Origin: Trueperella bernardiae
GTDB lineage: Bacteria; Actinomycetota; Actinomycetes; Actinomycetales; Actinomycetaceae
Assembly: GCF_001469025.1 (NCBI RefSeq)
Contig: NZ_LNIZ01000008.1
Coordinates: forward strand, 37,150-101,149
Direction: 5' to 3'
DNA length: 64,000 bases
Below the pieces are notes generated by a model. The model did not search any database and was not told the DNA's origin. It saw only the letters and a program-made list of their open reading frames with translations. Position numbers and translations under genes: made by a program. Below are positions 26,129 to 35,001 of the stretch, piece by piece; the stretch's first letter is position 1, and each line of letters opens with the position of its first letter.

Positions 26129-27790
26129 TTACTTGACGACGCCGTCCGCGCTGTCGCCGAGTTCGGCCAGCATGGTGATCATGCCGCCGGAGTGGTTGAC
26201 GCACGTGTTGCCGGCCTGGACCAGCTGGCGGTGTGCGAGGTAGGAGCGCATGCCGGACTTGCAGTGTACGGCGATAGGGCGCCCGGCCGCAGAGGCGCGA
26301 ACCTCGTCCATCCGATCGCGGATCTCGAGGTGGGGGATGTTGAGGGCGCCGTCGATGTGGCCCTCGCCCTCGTATTCGGCGCGGCTGCGCACGTCGAGGA
26401 TGAGGTGGGTCTGGCGCAGGCGCGCCAGGTCGGCGGTGTGCCACACGTCCATCGTGCGGTCGAGCACGTTGGAGGCCATCATGCCGGCCATGTTGACCGG
26501 GTCCTTCGCCGAGCCGTACGGCGGGGAGTAGGCCAAGTCGAGGTCGATGAGGTCGGCCACGGTCATGCCGGCCTTGATCGCGGTGGCGAGCACGTCGATG
26601 CGCTTGTCCACGCCCCCGCGGCCCACGATCTGCGCGCCGAGCACCTTGCCATCCTCGGCGAAGTGGAGGCGCATGTGCATCTGGGTGGCGCCGGGGAAGT
26701 AGCCGGCGTGGTCGGCCGGGTGGAGGGAGATCGTGTGGTGCGCGATCCCCTCGAGCGCGCGCTCGTTCGCGCCGGTCATCGCGGCGGTCAGCTTGCCCAC
26801 GCGCACGATCGCCGTGCCCGCGGCCGCCGGGATCGGGTGGGACAGGTTGCCGGAGATCGCGTCTGCCACGAGCCGGCCGGCACGGTTGGCCGGGCCCGCG
26901 AGCGCCACGGGCCGCCGCGCCCCGGTCACCAGGTCCGTGGAGACCACGGCGTCGCCCACGGCCCACACGCCTTCGAGGTTGGTGCGTCCGTGTTCGTCGA
27001 CGACGATGGCCCCGCGCTCGCACTCCACTCCCGCATCCTCCCAGATGCTGGTGCGGGGGCGGACGCCGGCGGCAAGCACCACCACGTCTGCCTTCACGCG
27101 CGAGCCGTCGGAGAGCACCACGTCGGCCGGCCCACCCGCGCCCGGCTCCTCGATCGCCGTGACGGCGGTGGAGGTGCGCACATCCATCCCGAGCTCGGCC
27201 AGCTCTTGGGCCACGTAGTAGGCGCTCTCGGTGTCGAGCGGGGGCAGCACGTGGTCGGCGAACTCGACCACGGTGGTCTTCACCCCGCGCATGGCCAGTG
27301 CTTCAGCGGCTTCAAGCCCGATGAAGCCGGCGCCGATCACCACGGCGGACGACGCGCCGGCCGCGGCGTCGTGAAGCGCGTGGGCGTCAGAGACGGTGCG
27401 CAAGGTGGTGACACGCGGAGAGTCGATGCCGGGCACGTCAGGGCGGAAGGCCTCGGCGCCGGGCGAGAGGACGAGGACGTCGTAGGTGAGCTCGTAGTCG
27501 GCGTCGGGACCATTCACGCGGACGGTGCGCGCGGCGGGGTCGAGCGCGGTAACGGCGCTGTTGACCCGCACGTCGAGGTTGAGTGAGGCCTTGAGCGAGG
27601 CCGGGGTCTGGACGAGGAGCGCGCCCGGGTCGGTGATTTCGCCGGACACGAAGTAGGGCAGGCCACAATTGGCGAACGACACCTCGGGGCCCGCCTCGAG
27701 CACAATGATCTCGGCGCCCTCCTGCAACCTGCGCAAACGCGCCGCGGCCGACATCCCTCCGGCAACTCCACCAACAACAACGATCCTCAT
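26129..27790 (-). CDS. CoA-disulfide reductase-type FAD oxidoreductase with C-terminal rhodanese domain
   Basis: A 553-residue flavoprotein. FAD site MRIVVVGGVAGGMSAAARLR at the N-terminus; redox cysteine in SFANCGLPYF at residue 42, the CoADR position; NAD(P)H site SSAVVIGAGFIGLEAAEALA. The FAD second motif is LEGVWAVGDAV and the dimerisation domain follows. The last 100 residues are a rhodanese domain with active cysteine in VHCKSGMRS (about residue 510). Such CoADR-Rhd fusions reduce CoA-persulfide, polysulfide or CoA disulfide. The start is ATG 27790 behind GGAGG. Divergent from the CsoR-type gene across a palindromic operator. Confidence 0.9.
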   Translation of the reverse strand: MRIVVVGGVAGGMSAAARLRRLQEGAEIIVLEAGPEVSFANCGLPYFVSGEITDPGALLVQTPASLKASLNLDVRVNSAVTALDPAARTVRVNGPDADYELTYDVLVLSPGAEAFRPDVPGIDSPRVTTLRTVSDAHALHDAAAGASSAVVIGAGFIGLEAAEALAMRGVKTTVVEFADHVLPPLDTESAYYVAQELAELGMDVRTSTAVTAIEEPGAGGPADVVLSDGSRVKADVVVLAAGVRPRTSIWEDAGVECERGAIVVDEHGRTNLEGVWAVGDAVVSTDLVTGARRPVALAGPANRAGRLVADAISGNLSHPIPAAAGTAIVRVGKLTAAMTGANERALEGIAHHTISLHPADHAGYFPGATQMHMRLHFAEDGKVLGAQIVGRGGVDKRIDVLATAIKAGMTVADLIDLDLAYSPPYGSAKDPVNMAGMMASNVLDRTMDVWHTADLARLRQTHLILDVRSRAEYEGEGHIDGALNIPHLEIRDRMDEVRASAAGRPIAVHCKSGMRSYLAHRQLVQAGNTCVNHSGGMITMLAELGDSADGVVK

Positions 27791-27812
27791 TGGGTGACCT
27801 CCATCCCCTTCG

Positions 27813-27828
27813 ATACCCCCTGGGGTAT
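27813..27828 (+). promoter_or_regulatory. Palindromic operator ATACCCC-CT-GGGGTAT
   Basis: A perfect 7-bp inverted repeat with a 2-bp centre in the 113-bp divergent region between the CoADR-rhodanese gene and the CsoR/CstR-type gene. TACCCC...GGGGTA is the general form of CsoR/CstR/RcnR-family operators. It is 22 bp upstream of the oxidoreductase start and 75 bp upstream of the repressor start, so it may control both. Confidence 0.75.
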
Positions 27829-27903
27829 AGGGTAGTGTCGACGACAACGTCGCGCAACCACTCCCCGCCGCGTAGGATGGGCCCGAACAGAAGAGGTAGC
27901 ATC

Positions 27904-28167
27904 ATGGGCATCGAAGAGCTCCAGGCCGAGCAGCGCAAGGCGCTCAACCGACTCAAGCGCGCCCGCGGGCAACTCAACGCCGTCATCGAGAATTTTGAAA
28001 ACGGCGGGGAGTGCGTGGACGTCATCCACCAACTCGCCGCCGTGACGTCCGCGCTCAACCGGGCAGGGTTTACGATCGTGGCCGCCGCGATGAAGAATTG
28101 CGCTTTTTCTGACGAGCCGCTGACCACGCCCGAGGAGCTGGAAAAGGCCTTCACCTCGCTCGCCTAG
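27904..28167 (+). CDS. CsoR/CstR-family metal- or persulfide-sensing repressor
   Basis: An 87-residue all-helical repressor of the CsoR/RcnR family (RKALNRLKRARGQLNAVIEN, then ECVDVIHQLAAVTSALNRAG). Two cysteines, C37 and C66, sit at the copper-ligand positions of CsoR, but the histidine ligand four residues before the second Cys is alanine (AAMKNC). This two-cysteine pattern fits CstR-type persulfide sensors better than Cu(I) CsoR. The divergent neighbour is a persulfide/CoA-disulfide reductase with a rhodanese domain, which supports that reading. ATG 27904 follows AGAGGTAGC. Confidence 0.88.
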   Translation: MGIEELQAEQRKALNRLKRARGQLNAVIENFENGGECVDVIHQLAAVTSALNRAGFTIVAAAMKNCAFSDEPLTTPEELEKAFTSLA

Positions 28168-28285
28168 GCATTATGAAACTTTATTATCACGTAACTTTTC
28201 CCGTGTCAGAGGCGGTTTTCCCGCTTTTGAGATCATCTGGGACCTTGGTCTAACGAACACTCGTCGTTTAGCTCGAATACTGGCA

Positions 28286-28306
28286 TTGACAGCCGGAAAT
28301 TCCGGC
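28286..28306 (+). promoter_or_regulatory. Candidate dmsA2 promoter element: -35 box overlapping a palindrome
   Basis: TTGACA (28286-28291) is followed directly by GCCGGAA-A-TTCCGGC (28292-28306), a perfect 7-bp inverted repeat around one base. If TTGACA is a -35, the palindrome fills the spacer, a common place for a repressor site. The -10 is not clear. It lies 28-49 bp upstream of the dmsA2 start. Confidence 0.45.
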
Positions 28307-28334
28307 ATTCTTTGTTCAGTTTTTGGGGGCGATG

Positions 28335-30989
28335 ATGACTCAGACTCTCTCACCCGGCACGACCGCGCAGCCGCACGGCCCTTCGCGCCGCACATTCCTC
28401 AAGTGGTCCGGGGTCGCCGCGGGAGTTGCCGGCCTGGCGGCCACCACCACTAGCCTCGGCACGCCGAAGGTCGCGGCCGCAGACGCGGAGGGGATCGCCG
28501 ACGCCGACCGCACCGTGTGGTCGGCCTGCACCGTCAACTGCGGCTCGCGTTGCCCGCTACGCCTGCAGGTCAAGGATGGCACCGTGGTCCGGGTCCTGCC
28601 GGACAACACCGGCACCGACGAGCTCGGCAACCAGCAGGTGCGCGCGTGTGTGCGCGGGCGCTCGATCCGCCAGCGCATCTACAACCCCGACCGTCTCAAG
28701 AAGCCGATGAAGCGCAAGGAAGGCACCAAGCGCGGCGAGGAGCAGTGGGAGGAAATCTCCTGGGATCAGGCGCTGACCGAGATCGCGGAGAAGATGAAGG
28801 ACATCAAGAACCGCTACGGTAACGAGGCCTTCTACATCCAGTACGGCACCGGCACGCTCGGCGCGGTCATGTCCTGCTCGTGGCCCCCGAACAACACGCC
28901 GATGGCTCGCCTGCTCAACGCGTTCGGCGGCTACCTCGACCATTACTCGGATTACTCCACCACGGCCATCACGCAGGCCTATCCCTACTTCTACGGCACG
29001 TGGGTCAACTCCAATTCGTTCGACGACGTCGCCAACTCCAAGCTGCAGGTCATGTTCGGCAACAACCCGATCGAGACCCGCATGTCGGGCGGCGGGCACA
29101 CGTTCGTCACCCAGAACATCAAGCGCGAGCACGGCGTGCGCACGATCATCATCGACCCGCGCTACTCGGAGACCTCCGTGGCGCTCGGAGATGAGTGGGT
29201 GCCGGTTCGCCCCGGTACCGACGCCGCGCTGATCGCCGGCATGATCTACGTAATGGTTGAGGAGAACCTGCACGACCAGGCGTTCCTCGACAAGTACTGC
29301 CTCGGCTTCGACGAGGACCACATGCCCGAGGGCGCCCCGAAGAACGCCTCCTACCGCGCCTACCTTGAGGGTAAGGGCGCGGACGGGGTCGCGAAGACCC
29401 CCGAGTGGGCCTCTGACATCTGCGGCGTCCCGGCAGCCGACATCCGGCGCCTGGCCCGCGAAATCGCCAACGCCAAGCCCGCCGCGATCACCCAGGGCTG
29501 GGGGCCGCAGCGCCACGCGAACGGCGAGAACACCGCCCGCGCGATCTTCCTCCTCGCCTGCGTGACCGGCAACCCCGGCATCCCCGGCGGCGGCACGGGC
29601 GCGCGCGAGGGTGCGAGGGGCCTGGGGGTCGGCACGTCGTTCTACTCGGAGTTCGTCAACCCCTCGAACAAGATCATCTCCTGCTTCTCCTGGCTCGATG
29701 CGATCGACCACGGCCCGGAGATGAATACGTTCAACGCGGGCGTGGGCGTCAAGCCCGAACCCGGGGTGCGCGGCTTGAAGATCCCGGTGGATGAGAACAT
29801 GCAGCCCGAAAACACCTCGCTAGAGGTGCCGATCAAGGCGGTCTTCCAGTACGCGAGTAACTCGCTCGTCAACCAGACCGGTGACAACAACGAATCGGTG
29901 CGCATCCTCGAGGACGAGTCCAAGTGCGAGCTCATCGTCACCACGGACATCATGTACACGGTCTCGGCCCGCTACTCCGACTACGTGCTGCCCGGTACCT
30001 CCACCTCGGAGGAGTTCGACTACCACGCCGGTGCGAACGGCGGCCCCATGGCCTACGGCATCGTCTCCCAGCAGGCGATCGAGCCGATGTATGAGACGAA
30101 GTCGATCTTCGACATCTGCACCGAGCTCGCCGCGAAGCTGGACCTCGAGCAGGAGTTCACCGGCGGCAAGAGCCGCGAGGACTGGCTGCGTGAGGCGATC
30201 AACGGCTCACGCGAGGACGACCCGGCCCTGCCCACGTGGGACGAGTGGAAGGAGATGGGGATCTACCGCCGTAACGACGGCCCCGTCATCACCATGAAGG
30301 ACTTCCGCGAGGACCCGGAGGCGAACCCGGTGCCCACACCGTCGGGCAAGATCGAGATCTACTCCGAGCGCCTGGCGAACCTGGCAAAGGCCTGGGAGTT
30401 CGGCGTCTTCCGCCCGGCCCTTGCCGGCGACGTCCTCACGCCGCTGCCCGAGTTCGTGGCCACCTGGGAGGGTGCGCTCGAGGCCCGCGAGAACGCTGAT
30501 CACCCGCTGCAGGTGATCGGCCACCATTTCAAGGGCCGCACACACTCCAGCTACGGCAACGTCAACCTCCTCAAGGAGGCACACACCCAGACCGCGTGGC
30601 TCAACCCGATCGACGCCGAGGCGCGCGGGATCGCCAACGGGGACGCCGTCTACGTGTTCAACGAGCGCGGCACGGTCCAGCTGCGCGCGCTCGTCACGCC
30701 GAGGATCATCCCCGGCACCGTGTCGATCCCGCAGGGCGCGTGGTACAAGCCGCTGCCCTCGGCCGATTTCTCGCTACCGGCGGGGGCGAACGGGGAGCGG
30801 CCGGTCGACGTCGGCGGCTCGGTCAACACCCTCACCTCCCTCCACCCGACCCCGCTTGCCAAGGGCCTGCCCAGCCACACGGTGCTGGCACAGGTTGAGA
30901 AGGCGGAAAAGGGTGCGCTGGAGCGGATCGAGGCGGCCTACTACCAGCCCTATAACGCGGATACCGCGGGCGTGAGCAAGGAGGACTAA
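28335..30989 (+). CDS. dmsA: DMSO reductase-type molybdopterin oxidoreductase, catalytic subunit (copy 2)
   Basis: An 884-residue paralogue of the 21619 gene and about 70 residues longer. The Tat signal SRRTFLKWSGVAAGVAGLAA is identical to copy 1. The cluster motif VWSACTVNCGSRCPLRLQV is the same as in E. coli DmsA. The molybdenum-ligand serine is in YSDYSTTAIT. Differences lie mainly in the central region (GTGARE onward) and a longer C-terminal tail (ALERIEAAYYQPYNADTAGV). ATG 28335 is chosen by analogy with copy 1 (MTQTL) and the GGGGG 5 bp upstream; ATG 28332 and TTG 28323 are also in frame. Confidence 0.93.
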   Translation: MTQTLSPGTTAQPHGPSRRTFLKWSGVAAGVAGLAATTTSLGTPKVAAADAEGIADADRTVWSACTVNCGSRCPLRLQVKDGTVVRVLPDNTGTDELGNQQVRACVRGRSIRQRIYNPDRLKKPMKRKEGTKRGEEQWEEISWDQALTEIAEKMKDIKNRYGNEAFYIQYGTGTLGAVMSCSWPPNNTPMARLLNAFGGYLDHYSDYSTTAITQAYPYFYGTWVNSNSFDDVANSKLQVMFGNNPIETRMSGGGHTFVTQNIKREHGVRTIIIDPRYSETSVALGDEWVPVRPGTDAALIAGMIYVMVEENLHDQAFLDKYCLGFDEDHMPEGAPKNASYRAYLEGKGADGVAKTPEWASDICGVPAADIRRLAREIANAKPAAITQGWGPQRHANGENTARAIFLLACVTGNPGIPGGGTGAREGARGLGVGTSFYSEFVNPSNKIISCFSWLDAIDHGPEMNTFNAGVGVKPEPGVRGLKIPVDENMQPENTSLEVPIKAVFQYASNSLVNQTGDNNESVRILEDESKCELIVTTDIMYTVSARYSDYVLPGTSTSEEFDYHAGANGGPMAYGIVSQQAIEPMYETKSIFDICTELAAKLDLEQEFTGGKSREDWLREAINGSREDDPALPTWDEWKEMGIYRRNDGPVITMKDFREDPEANPVPTPSGKIEIYSERLANLAKAWEFGVFRPALAGDVLTPLPEFVATWEGALEARENADHPLQVIGHHFKGRTHSSYGNVNLLKEAHTQTAWLNPIDAEARGIANGDAVYVFNERGTVQLRALVTPRIIPGTVSIPQGAWYKPLPSADFSLPAGANGERPVDVGGSVNTLTSLHPTPLAKGLPSHTVLAQVEKAEKGALERIEAAYYQPYNADTAGVSKED

Positions 30990-31627
30990 TGAGCGAGATG
31001 CTAACCCAAGCGGGTGCCAACTACGGATTCTTCTTTGACCAGGAGCTCTGCACGGGCTGCAAGGCCTGCCAGATCGCCTGCAAGGACAAGCACGACCTGC
31101 CGATCGGCGTCAATTGGCGCCGCGTGGTGGAGTATTCGGGCGGCACATGGACGGCACAGGGCAACGCCCTCACCCAGAACGTGTTCACCTACTACACGTC
31201 GATCGCGTGCAACCACTGTGAGGACGCGATCTGCATGCAGGTCTGCCCCACCACGGCAATGAGCCGGCGCGAGGACGGCACGGTGTACGTCGATTCGTCC
31301 AAGTGCGTGGGCTGCCGCTACTGCGAGTGGGCCTGCGCCTATGGCGCCCCGCAGTTCAACGCGGCGCAAGGCCACATGTCCAAGTGCGACCTGTGCTACG
31401 ACTACCGCTCCACCGGGCAAGACCCGGCGTGCGTGGCGGCCTGCCCATCGCGCGCGCTCGGCTGGGGCCCGATCGACGAGCTACGTAGCGAGCACGGCAC
31501 GAACGACGCCGTCGCCCCGCTCCCCGACCCCTCGATCACCAAGCCGCGCCTGGTCATCCACCCACACAAGGACGCCCAGCCGTGGACCTCCACCGCCGGC
31601 TCGATCGCTAACCCGAAGGAGATCTGA
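30989..31627 (+). CDS. dmsB: DMSO reductase iron-sulfur subunit (copy 2)
   Basis: A 212-residue four-cluster ferredoxin subunit with all sixteen cysteines, including CTGCKACQIACKDKHDLP, CNHCEDAICMQVCP, CVGCRYCEWAC and the CDLCYDYRSTGQDPACVAAC set. ATG 30989 overlaps the dmsA2 stop (TAATG). Large blocks of its DNA are identical to the first dmsB, including synonymous positions, although the dmsA partners are well diverged. Confidence 0.95.
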   Translation: MSEMLTQAGANYGFFFDQELCTGCKACQIACKDKHDLPIGVNWRRVVEYSGGTWTAQGNALTQNVFTYYTSIACNHCEDAICMQVCPTTAMSRREDGTVYVDSSKCVGCRYCEWACAYGAPQFNAAQGHMSKCDLCYDYRSTGQDPACVAACPSRALGWGPIDELRSEHGTNDAVAPLPDPSITKPRLVIHPHKDAQPWTSTAGSIANPKEI

Positions 31628-32658
31628 TGAATCTTCACGAACTGCCGATGATCATCTTCACGGTCATCGCCCAGATGTGCGTGGGCATGTTTATCATCCT
31701 GGGTCTTGTGCAGATGTGGCTCGCTGCCCGCACCGACGATCGCACGGCCGACCGGCTGACCACCCCGATCGTCTACCTCATCGGCCCGGTGATGGTGTTC
31801 GGCCTGGTCGCCTCCATGTTCCACATGAACGACGTCACCCACACCCTCAACGTGATCCGCAACGTGGCCACGTCATGGCTGAGCCGCGAGATCGTGTTCG
31901 GCGTGGGCTTTGCGGGCCTGGGCTTCGTGTTTGCCTTCATGCAATGGTTCAAGATCGCCTCGTTCCGGCTGCGCCAGGGCGTGGCGGCGCTGGCCGCGCT
32001 ATTCGGCGTCGCGCTCATCGTGTCGATGTCGATGATCTACGCGAGCCTGCCCACCGTGCCCGCCTGGTACACGTGGGTGGTGCCGTTCCAGTTCTTCGCC
32101 ACCGCGATCGTGCTGGGCAGCGCCGGGGTGACCATGGCGCTCGTGCTCATGACGCTCGTGCGTCAGCGGCCCGCTAAGGACGCGCCCGTGGAGGTGCCGG
32201 TGCGCAATACCACCGACCCCGCCGCCGGCAAGACCTGGAAGGAGACCCTCGGGTTCACCCCCAACAAGCGCGAGATCAACGCCGCGCCCACCGCCGAGGA
32301 GTGGCGTTGGACCGTGTCGATCATCCGGCTGTGTGCCGCGCTCGCCGCGCTGGCGGCCGTGGGCGTGCTCATCTCCTACGTCGTTCACCTGCAGAACCTC
32401 GCGATGCACCCCGAGCCGGCCGCGGCAATCTCCGCCGCCGCGTTCACGGGCGCGTTCTTCTGGACCCGGCTAATCCTGCTGGGCGTGGGCGCCGTGGCCG
32501 TCGGTTTCGTTGCCTACAAGATGGCCGACGACGCCGCCCTCGCTCGTCTCACACCCCTCGCGGCCTGGGTGACACTCGGGTTCGTGGTACTGCTCGCCGC
32601 CGAGTTCATGGGGCGCTCGCTCCACTATGACTCCCAGCAGCTGATCGGTATCGGATAA
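31627..32658 (+). CDS. dmsC: DMSO reductase membrane anchor subunit (copy 2)
   Basis: A 343-residue menaquinol-oxidising anchor with about eight membrane helices: MNLHELPMIIFTVIAQMCVG at the start, FGLVASMFHMNDVTHTLNVI in the third helix region and EFMGRSLHYDSQQLIGIG at the end, all shared with copy 1. The hydrophilic loop near residues 180-225 differs from copy 1. ATG 31627 overlaps the dmsB2 stop (TGATG). A GC hairpin lies 92 bp downstream. Confidence 0.93.
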   Translation: MNLHELPMIIFTVIAQMCVGMFIILGLVQMWLAARTDDRTADRLTTPIVYLIGPVMVFGLVASMFHMNDVTHTLNVIRNVATSWLSREIVFGVGFAGLGFVFAFMQWFKIASFRLRQGVAALAALFGVALIVSMSMIYASLPTVPAWYTWVVPFQFFATAIVLGSAGVTMALVLMTLVRQRPAKDAPVEVPVRNTTDPAAGKTWKETLGFTPNKREINAAPTAEEWRWTVSIIRLCAALAALAAVGVLISYVVHLQNLAMHPEPAAAISAAAFTGAFFWTRLILLGVGAVAVGFVAYKMADDAALARLTPLAAWVTLGFVVLLAAEFMGRSLHYDSQQLIGIG

Positions 32659-32749
32659 GGCTGAGCGGCCGCGCGCAGTCGGACGCTCGCCGAGCGGTCG
32701 TGAGTCGACTGGGCGGTCGTCGTCGGCAAAACGGCAAGACGTCAGCAGA

Positions 32750-32778
32750 GGTGCCCCCGGTTTTTCGCCGGGGGCACC
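32750..32778 (+). terminator. Hairpin downstream of dmsC2
   Basis: A perfect 11-bp stem (GGTGCCCCCGG at 32750-32760 with 32768-32778) with a T-rich loop (TTTTTCG). There is no T-run after the stem, so termination is likely but not typical. The next gene starts 43 bp later. Confidence 0.6.
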
Positions 32779-32820
32779 GTGCGTTCGAAAACTGTCGGAG
32801 GGCGCTCGTAGGATGGAAGC

Positions 32821-34968
32821 ATGAAGAAGCCACAGGCTACGGCCACAGATTTTTCGGACCCTTACCTGCACTTGGAGGACATCGATGCCTCGCTGGAGTG
32901 GGTGAGCGAACAGTCCGATCGCACCCTCGCCGAGTTTGACGGCGGGGCGTTTTCCGCGTACCGCGATGACGTCGCGGGCATTCTCTCTGCCACGGACAAG
33001 CTCGATACCGGCACCAAGCGCGGGGAATGGATTTACAACTTTTATACGGACGGGGATCACCCACGCGGCCTGTGGCGGCGCGCCCGGCTTGAGGAGTACC
33101 TGAGCAAGGAGCAGGCGGAGATCGCGTGGGAGGTGTTGCTCGACATCGGGGCGCTCGGCGAGGCCGAGGGCGAATCGTGGGTGTTCGGCGGGGCCTCGTT
33201 GCTCTACCCCAGTTATGACAGGGCGCTGATCACGATGTCGAAGGGCGGGTCGGATGCGAACGTCGTGCGGGAGTTTGACGTGGAGGCGCATGCCTTTGTG
33301 GAGGGCGGCTTTGAGAAGCCGGAGTCGAAGGGCTCAATGAGCTGGGTGGATCGGGACACGGTGGTGATCGGCGCGGACTTCGGACCGGGCACGCTGACCG
33401 ACTCGGGCTACCCCAAGAGCGCCCGGCTGTGGCGGCGCGGGCAGGATTTGGCCAGCGCGCCCGTCATCATCGAGGGTGCTGCTACCGACGTGCTGTCGGG
33501 GGCGTACTTCGACCACACGCCGGGGCATGAGCGGCTGGTTGCCTTCCGCTACCCGGACTTCCGCAGCACGATCTCGTTTGTTGCAGACCTGGAGGGCGTG
33601 CTGGCCGGTGGTGGCGGCGCCGTGGTGGGGCCGGAGGGCGAGGCGCTCAGGGCGGGCCTGCCGAGTGCGCTGACGCAGGTCAACATGCCGCTGTCGGCCG
33701 AGGTCGGCTTCGTACGGGACTGGCTGCTGGCCACCCTCCGCCATGATTGGGAGCTCGATGGGGCCACCTTCCCTGCGGGGGCTGTGGTGGTGATGCCAGC
33801 ATCGTCGATCACGGAGCCGCGGGCGCAGGACGTGCAAGTGCTGTACTCGCCCTCCCCCACGTCGTCGTTCCTGGACCTCACCGTCACCCGCACGGGCCTG
33901 GTGATGACCATCCTCGACAACGTCAAAACCAAGCTGTTCTTCTGTGCTGAGGGGCGGGCGGCCGCAGGCGTCGTCGAGCCGTGGCAGATCGCGGAAGTCA
34001 CGCCGAAGGCGGCGGAGTTCGCCGCGGTGGGAATCGCGGCGGTGGATCGGCTGGAGTCGGACGAGGTGTGGCTGACGGTCGCGGGTTTCGTCACGCCCAC
34101 CACGTTGTATATGGGTGAGATCGGGCGTGAGGAGCTGGCGGTGCGCAAGCTACGCTCGGCACCGGCGCGCTTTGAGGCCGCGGGGCTGGGGATCCGGCAG
34201 CTGTGGGCCACGTCGGCGGACGGCACGGAGATTCCCTACTTCGTGGTGGGGCCGGAGGAGGCGCTGAGGGGCGGGCGTCCCACCCGCACGTTGCTTGACG
34301 GGTACGGAGGGTTCGAGGTCTCGCGCCTGCCGTCCTACCTGGCCACCTACGGAAAGGTGTGGTTGGAGCGGGGCGGGGTGTACGTCGTCGCGAACATCCG
34401 TGGCGGCGGCGAATTCGGGCCGGCCTGGCATCAGGCGGCGCTCAAGGAGCGCCGTCACAAGGCGTATGAGGACTTCGCGGCGGTGGCGGCGGACCTGGTG
34501 GAGCGCGGCATCACCACGGTGGCGCAGCTCGCGGCGATCGGCGGCTCGAACGGCGGGTTGCTCATGGGCAACATGTACACCACGTACCCTCACCTGTTCG
34601 GGGCGATCGTGTGTCGGGTGCCGCTGCTGGACATGAAACGCTACTCGCACCTGCTGGCGGGGGCGTCATGGATGGGGGAATACGGCGATCCGGACACGGA
34701 GGACTGGGCCTACATGGAGCAGTACTCGGCCTACCACAACGTAGGCGAAGAGCCGCACCCGCCAATCCTGCTCACCACCTCCACGCGCGATGACCGGGTG
34801 CACCCGGGCCACGCCCGCAAGTTCCACGCGCTGCTGAGCGCCATGGGCCACGAATCGTGGCTATACGAAAACACCGAGGGCGGGCACGCGGGTGCCGCTG
34901 ACATCGAACAGGTGGCGCTCATGACCGCCCTCATCTTCTCCTTCCTTGACCACAAGCTCGCCAAGTAG
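32821..34968 (+). CDS. Prolyl oligopeptidase family protein (S9A)
   Basis: A 715-residue serine peptidase. The N-terminal segment (DPYLHLEDIDASLEWVSEQS) is the typical S9A start, followed by a beta-propeller region. The hydrolase domain has GYGGFEVSRLPSYLATYGKV, the nucleophile in GGSNGGLLMGNM, Asp in STRDDRVHPGHARKF and His in TEGGHAG. No signal peptide, so it is cytosolic; it probably cleaves short proline-containing peptides. It lies between dmsC2 and the torD-like gene, whose start is 33 bp downstream, so the two may be co-transcribed. Confidence 0.9.
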   Translation: MKKPQATATDFSDPYLHLEDIDASLEWVSEQSDRTLAEFDGGAFSAYRDDVAGILSATDKLDTGTKRGEWIYNFYTDGDHPRGLWRRARLEEYLSKEQAEIAWEVLLDIGALGEAEGESWVFGGASLLYPSYDRALITMSKGGSDANVVREFDVEAHAFVEGGFEKPESKGSMSWVDRDTVVIGADFGPGTLTDSGYPKSARLWRRGQDLASAPVIIEGAATDVLSGAYFDHTPGHERLVAFRYPDFRSTISFVADLEGVLAGGGGAVVGPEGEALRAGLPSALTQVNMPLSAEVGFVRDWLLATLRHDWELDGATFPAGAVVVMPASSITEPRAQDVQVLYSPSPTSSFLDLTVTRTGLVMTILDNVKTKLFFCAEGRAAAGVVEPWQIAEVTPKAAEFAAVGIAAVDRLESDEVWLTVAGFVTPTTLYMGEIGREELAVRKLRSAPARFEAAGLGIRQLWATSADGTEIPYFVVGPEEALRGGRPTRTLLDGYGGFEVSRLPSYLATYGKVWLERGGVYVVANIRGGGEFGPAWHQAALKERRHKAYEDFAAVAADLVERGITTVAQLAAIGGSNGGLLMGNMYTTYPHLFGAIVCRVPLLDMKRYSHLLAGASWMGEYGDPDTEDWAYMEQYSAYHNVGEEPHPPILLTTSTRDDRVHPGHARKFHALLSAMGHESWLYENTEGGHAGAADIEQVALMTALIFSFLDHKLAK

Positions 34969-35001
34969 AGCACAAAACACCAATAGAGCGGAAAGACCAT
35001 C

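Noticed and set aside
26192..27586. A long plus-strand frame antisense to the CoADR-rhodanese gene
   Set aside because: His/Val/Gly/Arg-rich shadow of a gene with full catalytic motifs.
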